Part shown: piece by piece, positions 7,366-11,524 of the stretch
How positions within the stretch are numbered: position 1 is the first letter of the stretch
Layout: the number at the start of each line of letters is the position of its first letter
DNA from: JBECKW01 sp040235505
GTDB taxonomy: Bacteria > Desulfobacterota > Desulfobacteria > Desulfobacterales > JAFDDL01
Direction: 5' to 3'
NCBI GenBank assembly: GCA_040235505.1
Contig: JBECKW010000325.1
Span: 1-11,524 of the forward strand
Length of the DNA stretch: 11,524 bases
The notes under the pieces: generated by a model
What the model saw: only the letters and a program-made list of their open reading frames with translations
What the model was told of the DNA's origin: nothing
Database searches by the model: none
Made by a program: the position numbers and the translations under genes

Positions 7366-9871
7366 CGGGACCCCCTTCGCTGCGATAGTATAATTCAATA
7401 CTGGTCAGGATGGCCGCGTCAGTCGAGTCAGTATCCACGGTAATTTTAAACGTGCGGCCAAACACGTCCCGCACGTTCCGTGTCGGCCATTGCCAATCGC
7501 CGGTTGTGGACCTGACGGTATCGACGTATGCCGGCATCGCGCCATTGTCGGCATAAAAAGAGAAAATGAAAAGCCCCGCGCTGTCACACAGCATTTCCGG
7601 TACATAATGATAAATCGTTTTGTTGACCAAAGCGGGGCCGATGGACGCGTTTACCGTAGACAGATGCATGTCGATCTCAGCTCCATTCCATCGCCGTTGG
7701 CCGTACGGATACTTCTCGATATAGGTATACTGTGGTGATCCCTCGGCGTCCACCTGTTCGTATCCCCAGCCGAACAACAGTGTGTCGCCGAACCCCTGCT
7801 CGTTGGGGATAACAGCTACGGCATCCATGCTGCGATATTCCTTTGTCCACGCTTGAGTTGTCAAATCATACCGTAACACGACGTTGTTGCCCTCGGTGGT
7901 TTGCATACATACATATAGGCCGGGGGTGCCGATGATGGGATCGTTATAGACGAACAAGCGCATATTTCCCTCATATCCAGCGCGCAATGAATCCGAAAAA
8001 TAATAAGCCACTGGTGCGGCGATGTTTGCGACGACGTTCCCGGAAACTCGGAACACCCCGAACGGTGGCCCGATGTAATAAATATCGTTCCCGTGGGCCA
8101 CGATGGTTTGCTGAGACGGCGTTCCGGTGGCGGCACGCAACGAAACAACTTCATCGGGGGCGTTGTCGTACGGGCTGATCGTCACCAGATAAACCTGATT
8201 GCGTTTGCAAACAAGAACATTCCGGCTATATCCCATGATTGCTGTGATGCGATCTCCGTCGTTGCGATTAATGTAAAGGTTTCCCGCAACATTTCCCGCC
8301 GTGTCAACCGTATACTCGTCAAGCCACCAGAGTTCCGACGGCTCGTCAGGGTTGCCAGCATAATACATCCGGCTGTTGACCATCGCTTGGCAGGGATCCT
8401 TCCACAGTTCGACCACCGAACTGTCGATCCAAGTTGTCGAATTACGATTCCAGCGAATCAGCGTCAAGGTATCGTTGTTACCCCACCATTCGGTCGTTCC
8501 GATTTGGTCAAAGTATGGAACGTCGGTAACGATGAATTTGATCGAGTCGGGCGTCCCAGTAAACGTCGTACACCGCACAGGGAAAAAAGTGGGAAACTTT
8601 ACCTGGGGTCGAGTGACGATATCCTCAACATACACGCCGATATAATCGAACGTGTCAATCGGCCAATCGTGGAAATCCGTCGTCGATGCATTGTGAATGA
8701 CATAGTGATAGTAATACGTATTTTCGTATGCCGTTGAATCGACAGTCCAGTCGGTAATTTCATCGTGCAGCACGGTATCCCAGAACGCTCCGGTAAATGC
8801 GATACTGTCGGCGGGAATCCGCCGGATCTCAAATGCGTCTTGGCCACACGACTTGATATAATTGTAATAAAACGTATCGGCCGCCAACATAAAAGAATAC
8901 GGTGCTTGCGGCGAACAGTTCCACATCCGGAACACCATGTTCTGGTACCGCCAAGATGCCCCATCGATGTGATCAATCTTCAGCATCGCCCAATCCTGTG
9001 GCGCCCAGTGTATGTTGTCAGCCTCCCGAAACCACAGCATCGGCTCCTGCCATTTGCCGTTCATCGTAAAAGTCAAACGCCACTGCATTGAATCAGCGTC
9101 CGACTCATCGTACGCTTTTGGCAGGTTGGTGATCAGCGGCGGCTTGGCATATCGCACCCGATCTTGAGATGAAACAATAATTAGGGTGTCCATAAACGTC
9201 TCGCCGATTCGTGACCCATAACGGGATGCAGCAAAAACGTTGGCCGTGCCGTATTCGCGGGTGCCGAGCAACACGAAGGATGCCGCCCCGTTATCCGGCA
9301 GTCCCGATCCATCTTCCAGGAGAATCAGCGAATCGCACAGGATGGCCCGCAGATCATACGTCGCACCCGCAATCCAGATCTCGCTGAAGGCTCGGTCGGA
9401 GATGCCGAACCAGCTTGTTTCCAAGCCAAACACAGTGTCATTCCCTGTGGCCACGCTACACACGCCGGCATACTGGTTGACGGTATTGGAAACCCACTCG
9501 TTGTTTGCGGCGTCGTATACTAAAACCCCGTTGCCGGCGGCGACGACAATCTGTTGTTGTTCATTTACTTGGCGGTAAGGAAATATCCCGGTTATCGGAT
9601 AATAGAGGCTGGAGCTGAGAGGTTGTCCCATGACGGTATCGCCGGACGACTTGACGACCAGAATCTTCCCGTTATCGACCATTACTGCGGCATTGCGCAA
9701 GTCGGACAACAGTTCCAGCGACGGTCCGATGGCGTGCCTGCCGGTAATCCCCCTGAAATTTCCTACGGGATATAATTCCAGCCCATCCGGCAAGGTTAGG
9801 GCCATAACCAGCATGGTCGCACAGACGACAACCAGGATGAGATACTTACTGCTGCTCTTGTTGTGGCGCAC
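7358..9871 (-). CDS. Tail nozzle / tail tubular beta-propeller-like protein with N-terminal membrane segment (837 aa)
   Basis: Probably the nozzle that closes the short tail (role like T7 gp12, about 800 aa). A basic start (MRHNKSSSK) is followed by a hydrophobic run at residues 10-27 (YLILVVVCATMLVMALTL) and then a nozzle-type opening: LYPVGNFRGI...LELLSDLRNA...NGKILVVKSSGDT (about 33-79), matching the usual 'GG....L....N.....G.L..R.G' signature. The rest is beta-rich and Trp/Tyr/Asp-rich, with blade-like repeats such as GNGVLVYDAANNEW and NNVVLRYDLTTQAW. A segment RNVLVCKRNQVYLV is followed by HGNDIYYIGPPFGVFRVSG, as in other nozzles. It closes with GRTFKITVDTDSTDAAILTSIELYYRSEG, a common nozzle ending. 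An aromatic-rich middle part (about 260-450) may be a surface insertion. The membrane segment is not a known nozzle feature. The gene overlaps the next by 8 bases. Confidence 0.7.
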   Translation of the reverse strand: MRHNKSSSKYLILVVVCATMLVMALTLPDGLELYPVGNFRGITGRHAIGPSLELLSDLRNAAVMVDNGKILVVKSSGDTVMGQPLSSSLYYPITGIFPYRQVNEQQQIVVAAGNGVLVYDAANNEWVSNTVNQYAGVCSVATGNDTVFGLETSWFGISDRAFSEIWIAGATYDLRAILCDSLILLEDGSGLPDNGAASFVLLGTREYGTANVFAASRYGSRIGETFMDTLIIVSSQDRVRYAKPPLITNLPKAYDESDADSMQWRLTFTMNGKWQEPMLWFREADNIHWAPQDWAMLKIDHIDGASWRYQNMVFRMWNCSPQAPYSFMLAADTFYYNYIKSCGQDAFEIRRIPADSIAFTGAFWDTVLHDEITDWTVDSTAYENTYYYHYVIHNASTTDFHDWPIDTFDYIGVYVEDIVTRPQVKFPTFFPVRCTTFTGTPDSIKFIVTDVPYFDQIGTTEWWGNNDTLTLIRWNRNSTTWIDSSVVELWKDPCQAMVNSRMYYAGNPDEPSELWWLDEYTVDTAGNVAGNLYINRNDGDRITAIMGYSRNVLVCKRNQVYLVTISPYDNAPDEVVSLRAATGTPSQQTIVAHGNDIYYIGPPFGVFRVSGNVVANIAAPVAYYFSDSLRAGYEGNMRLFVYNDPIIGTPGLYVCMQTTEGNNVVLRYDLTTQAWTKEYRSMDAVAVIPNEQGFGDTLLFGWGYEQVDAEGSPQYTYIEKYPYGQRRWNGAEIDMHLSTVNASIGPALVNKTIYHYVPEMLCDSAGLFIFSFYADNGAMPAYVDTVRSTTGDWQWPTRNVRDVFGRTFKITVDTDSTDAAILTSIELYYRSEGGPDE
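7371..7378 (-). promoter_or_regulatory. Ribosome-binding site of the 121-aa protein
   Basis: GAAGGGGG lies 5 bases before the ATG at 7365. It decides against the upstream ATG at 7398, whose extra residues (MNYTIAAKGVP) are only the overlap with the nozzle gene's C-terminal codons. Confidence 0.65.
9788..9844 (-). other. Signal-anchor-like hydrophobic segment of the nozzle protein
   Basis: Residues 10-28 form an uninterrupted hydrophobic stretch long enough to span a membrane. It is preceded by R, H and K residues and followed by PDGLE. A clear A-X-A cleavage site is lacking, so an uncleaved anchor is as likely as a cleaved signal peptide. Confidence 0.55.
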
Positions 9872-10484
9872 CCTGCCCCCTCCGTGCTGAACGGTATTCG
9901 GCAAACACTCTGTACCAGTAATCTCTCGTGTCGCTCATGTTCTTTTTTGAGGCCAGAAACGACAGGGACAGGAAAATCACCGCCGGATCGTCGGCGGTGG
10001 CCAGGTCTCCGGTGTCGGTATCGGCTCCCATTTCAGTGGCCAACACCGGATAGAACACAAACAATGTGTCGCCTTTGCCGCCCTGCCCGGTCAAGAGGAT
10101 CATGTTTCCTTCGATCCAGTACACAGCGGGAATCGGGCCGACGTCCGGTGTTCCAACATATCTCATGCGGGCCAGGTAAATGTCTTCCCCGGAGTACGTG
10201 CGCCGCCAAATCACACCGGACGCGTCGCCATTCATCATGTCGCTGTTCAACTCATAGCGTAGCGTTCCGGACGTAAGGGGGATAGTGTCAACCCGGATCA
10301 CGCTTTTGAGTTGTGCCTGGACGTCCCAGGCGGCCATATTGATAATAATATTCAGGTCAGCGTCGGAGACGTTGGTGTTCATCATCGCGCTGACGGCAGC
10401 ACGAATCTCACTCAGGCTGTCGTACTGCGCTACGGCCTGCTCCCCGGTAGCAAAGATGCTACAGAGACTCACCAAAAAAGCCAC
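9846..10484 (-). CDS. Adaptor-like protein 2 with N-terminal signal-peptide-like segment (about 212 aa)
   Basis: The frame is open up to 10625, but the first part of that overlaps adaptor 1 and reads unlike protein, so I place the start at a GTG (10484). A second in-frame GTG at 10472 is possible. Neither has a clear ribosome-binding site. From 10484 the protein starts MAFLVSLCSIFATGEQAVAQ: a hydrophobic core and an AVA site for signal peptidase I before QYDSL. After that it follows the adaptor pattern: helices (SLSEIRAAV; SDADLNIIINMAAWDVQAQL, about 40-59), a strand pair with TSGTLRYELNSD (71-82), an ALYWIEGN-like beta region (PAVYWIEGN), and C-terminal helices (DPAVIFLSLSFLASKK). It probably forms a second neck or head-completion ring. 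It overlaps the nozzle gene by 26 bases. The start, and whether it is made alone or by frameshift from adaptor 1, is unresolved. Confidence 0.55.
   Translation of the reverse strand: MAFLVSLCSIFATGEQAVAQYDSLSEIRAAVSAMMNTNVSDADLNIIINMAAWDVQAQLKSVIRVDTIPLTSGTLRYELNSDMMNGDASGVIWRRTYSGEDIYLARMRYVGTPDVGPIPAVYWIEGNMILLTGQGGKGDTLFVFYPVLATEMGADTDTGDLATADDPAVIFLSLSFLASKKNMSDTRDYWYRVFAEYRSARRGQGAPQQEQQ
9876..9883 (-). promoter_or_regulatory. Ribosome-binding site that selects a GTG start for the nozzle gene
   Basis: GGAGGGGG lies on the minus strand with its GGAGG core 7 bases before a GTG at 9871. The longer frame has an ATG at 9904, but no Shine-Dalgarno-like sequence precedes it, and this purine block would then fall inside the coding region as glycines. 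The GTG start also places the positive residues RHNK directly before the hydrophobic stretch. Confidence 0.65.
9978..9999 (-). other. GC-rich inverted repeat inside adaptor 2 coding sequence
   Basis: CACCGCCG and CGGCGGTG form a perfect 8-bp stem around a 6-base loop. On the minus strand it is followed by ATTTTCC, giving a weak intrinsic-terminator look. It lies in codons for the segment around TADDPAV, so chance from GC-rich codons is the simplest explanation. Confidence 0.25.
10428..10484 (-). other. Signal-peptide-like N-terminus of adaptor 2
   Basis: Residues 1-19 (from the GTG at 10484) have a hydrophobic core (AFLVSLCSIFA) and an A-V-A motif just before QYDS, a good type I signal peptidase site. 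The n-region is weak: there is no lysine or arginine unless translation begins a few codons upstream, where an arginine precedes the core. The cysteine lacks a proper lipobox context, so a lipoprotein is unlikely. Confidence 0.4.
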
Positions 10485-11127
10485 CCGGAGCGCCAGGGAT
10501 GGCGAACAGGTCCGCCAGCTCGGTGAGTGTATTCCTGCCGGACGGAACAACGAAGACTCCCGCATTGCTGATTCCCTCTCTGACTGCGGCCAATTCTTCT
10601 TCCTTGGTGATAATACCAAAGGCATATTGACTAGCGGCGACGATGGCGTCGAGCATATAGCTCGGCAGGCTTTGCAGTTCGCCCACGTCGCCCTTGCGCA
10701 GATAAATCAACGGCAAGGTATATGCGACGTCGGGGAGCGGATAGAGGTACAGCCGGTATTCGTGCGGCTTCCACGACGTGTTATGCAGGACGGTCGCCTC
10801 TTTGACGACGCCGGAATTTTCCCCTTCCGGATAGGGGTGGTCTTTGTAAAACCGCTGGGGTGAAACGACGTTGATTTCGTTGTCGGTCGTCCCTTCGCGC
10901 CGCAGGTGATATCCCTGCTCGTAGTCGGTCGGCAGTTCAACGTATGCCTGGCCGGCGGTGCAGGTCAGTTCGGTGTTCGCTTGGCGGGGCAACCACCAGA
11001 ACGCTCCCCATACCCGCTGGTATCCACGTTCAACACAACTCTTTGCGATCTGCGTTAAGGTCGGCTTGGCTTCGCCGACCGGGGCCTTGAGCAGCAACAG
11101 CATATTGATTAATTCGGTTGCATTCAT
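10459..11127 (-). CDS. Head-to-tail adaptor-like protein 1 (222 aa)
   Basis: Likely ring protein that joins the portal to the tail tube (role like T7 gp11 or P22 gp4). The sequence has the usual adaptor layout: N-terminal helices (residues 1-40, ending RGYQRVWGAFWWLPRQ), then a beta region opened by TAGQAYVELPTDYEQ (residues 57-71, the common 'G...Y.LP.DY' turn), strands with EYRLYLYPLP (123-132), and C-terminal helices (PSYMLDAIVAASQYAF, 155-170). The length fits the family, which is typically about 200 aa. The ATG has a GAGGG site 4 bases upstream. The N-terminal INMLLLL stretch is too short and lacks a preceding positive charge, so it is not a signal peptide. The gene ends in TAG and overlaps the next frame by about 26 bases in a T6-containing segment. 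The assignment is from layout and synteny, so the precise family is uncertain. Confidence 0.65.
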   Translation of the reverse strand: MNATELINMLLLLKAPVGEAKPTLTQIAKSCVERGYQRVWGAFWWLPRQANTELTCTAGQAYVELPTDYEQGYHLRREGTTDNEINVVSPQRFYKDHPYPEGENSGVVKEATVLHNTSWKPHEYRLYLYPLPDVAYTLPLIYLRKGDVGELQSLPSYMLDAIVAASQYAFGIITKEEELAAVREGISNAGVFVVPSGRNTLTELADLFAIPGAPGGFFGESL

Positions 11128-11131
11128 GTCG

Positions 11132-11136
11132 CCCTC
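11132..11136 (-). promoter_or_regulatory. Ribosome-binding site of adaptor 1
   Basis: GAGGG on the minus strand lies 4 bases before the ATG at 11127. It supports this start over the alternative ATG four bases further down, which is in another frame. It sits directly downstream of the hairpin. Confidence 0.6.
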
Positions 11137-11141
11137 AATAT

Positions 11142-11166
11142 GGGAGCCGGGAAGATCCCGGCCCCC
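11142..11166 (-). terminator. Strong hairpin between capsid and adaptor genes (terminator- or processing-like)
   Basis: Read on the minus strand, this is an 11-bp stem with a 3-base TCT loop. Seven perfect pairs (GCCGGGA with TCCCGGC) are extended by one G-T wobble and three G-C pairs. It starts 10 bases after the capsid TAG and ends 14 bases before the next ATG. It is the only clear gap in the operon. The bases after the stem are ATATTGAGGG, which is not a proper T tract, so full intrinsic termination is doubtful. It could be a leaky terminator that lowers expression of the low-copy tail genes relative to capsid, as Tphi does after T7 gene 10, or an mRNA stability/processing element. Confidence 0.6.
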
Positions 11167-11176
11167 ACGGTTCCGC

Positions 11177-11524
11177 CTACGCCAAGTAGGTCATCAATCC
11201 GATGCACCAGTTGGCGTTCAGGGGTTTCATCTTCCAGATGAACTTCCAGGCCATCGTACCGTAGCTATGCGTTGGATTCGCGACTCCGCCAGATGTATAG
11301 TGCTCGTAAATTAATTCGGGGTCGTTTTGTCCGCCGATAGTCACTTTCCCGAACGCGCCCTTGCCCATGATGAATGTCATACGCATGGCTCCGGTCGAGA
11401 AGCTGATGGCGTCTTTCGTTTTTGCCGTCAGGCCGTACCTCGGCATTTGTGTTGCCTCATAGAAGTTGATTCCGGCCCACGTACCCAGGTAGCCTTTTTC
11501 CCCTTTTTCCGGGCGGGAATAGAC
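11177..11524 (-). CDS. Major capsid protein, C-terminal part (N4-gp56 family-like), partial
   Basis: The gene enters from the right edge, so its start is not seen. The open frame runs 115 codons from the window end to a TAG stop. The tail carries the pattern I associate with N4-gp56 type major capsid proteins: an MGKGAFG segment, then a glycine strand (VTIGG), then a TSGGVANPTHSYGTMAWK stretch that matches the family's usual 'G(S)GG..DP.....TVGWK' ending, and a short beta strand to the terminus. An internal ATG at 11446 begins MPRYGL, but the frame upstream is open and protein-like (GYLGTWAGINFYEATQ), so that ATG is not the start. The product would be the HK97-fold shell subunit. Its place just before adaptor and nozzle genes agrees. 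Family assignment is by eye; another HK97-type capsid family is the alternative. Confidence 0.8.
   Translation of the reverse strand, partial: VYSRPEKGEKGYLGTWAGINFYEATQMPRYGLTAKTKDAISFSTGAMRMTFIMGKGAFGKVTIGGQNDPELIYEHYTSGGVANPTHSYGTMAWKFIWKMKPLNANWCIGLMTYLA

Noticed and set aside
7366..7398. Longer N-terminus for the 121-aa protein
   Set aside because: The extra 11 residues read the nozzle gene's end in another frame, and the strong ribosome-binding site points to 7365.
8093..8737. 214-residue open frame on the plus strand
   Set aside because: It is antisense to the nozzle gene; its Arg/Val/Ile-rich composition is what the reverse frame of that gene gives.
10485..10625. Longer N-terminus for adaptor 2 from the ATG at 10625
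   Set aside because: The extra residues (MPLVLSPRKKNWPQ...) fall entirely inside adaptor 1 in another frame and look like shadow translation.
11128..11179. Possible stop read-through extension of the capsid protein
   Set aside because: Reading past TAG meets TGA after 13 codons, and the extension crosses the hairpin without any domain.
11177..11446. Separate 89-aa gene starting at the internal ATG 11446
   Set aside because: The frame is open to the window edge, with capsid-like residues upstream, so this is the tail of a larger capsid protein.

Overview
This window is a block of phage virion genes. All eight genes lie on the minus strand, so they read from the right edge to the left, and they are packed almost without gaps: four junctions overlap and the others leave 2, 18 and 49 bases. 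I see no integrase, tRNA, CRISPR, insertion sequence or bacterial housekeeping gene. The source is therefore a tailed phage (or prophage) genome fragment, most likely podovirus-like (short tail). Base composition is balanced and the standard genetic code reads cleanly. The host cannot be named from the sequence.

In transcription order, the window opens with the C-terminal 115 residues of a major capsid protein that resembles the N4-gp56 family. A strong 11-bp hairpin follows, then a 222-aa adaptor-like head-to-tail protein and a second, smaller adaptor-like protein. Next come an approximately 837-aa beta-propeller-like protein with hallmarks of a tail nozzle and a 121-aa unknown protein. The window ends with three large proteins that look like internal (ejection) proteins: a 784-aa coiled-coil protein, a 517-aa protein, and a protein of more than 1,023 aa that runs off the left edge. 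The order capsid, terminator-like hairpin, adaptor, nozzle, several internal proteins parallels T7 genes 10, Tphi, 11, 12 and 14-16, although the capsid protein is of N4-gp56 type.

The most unusual point is that three consecutive neck/tail genes (second adaptor, nozzle, 121-aa protein) each begin with a stretch that looks like a bacterial signal peptide or signal anchor. Virion parts are normally folded and assembled in the cytoplasm, so this cluster is the best candidate here for undescribed biology. A second point is the adaptor1/adaptor2 junction: the downstream gene has no convincing ribosome-binding site, and the overlap contains a run of six T.

The inferred roles form one machine. The capsid stores the genome, the adaptors and nozzle form the tail conduit, and the coiled-coil and giant proteins probably sit inside the head and are ejected to carry DNA across the envelope. 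Identifications rest on reading protein features by eye; no database search was run.
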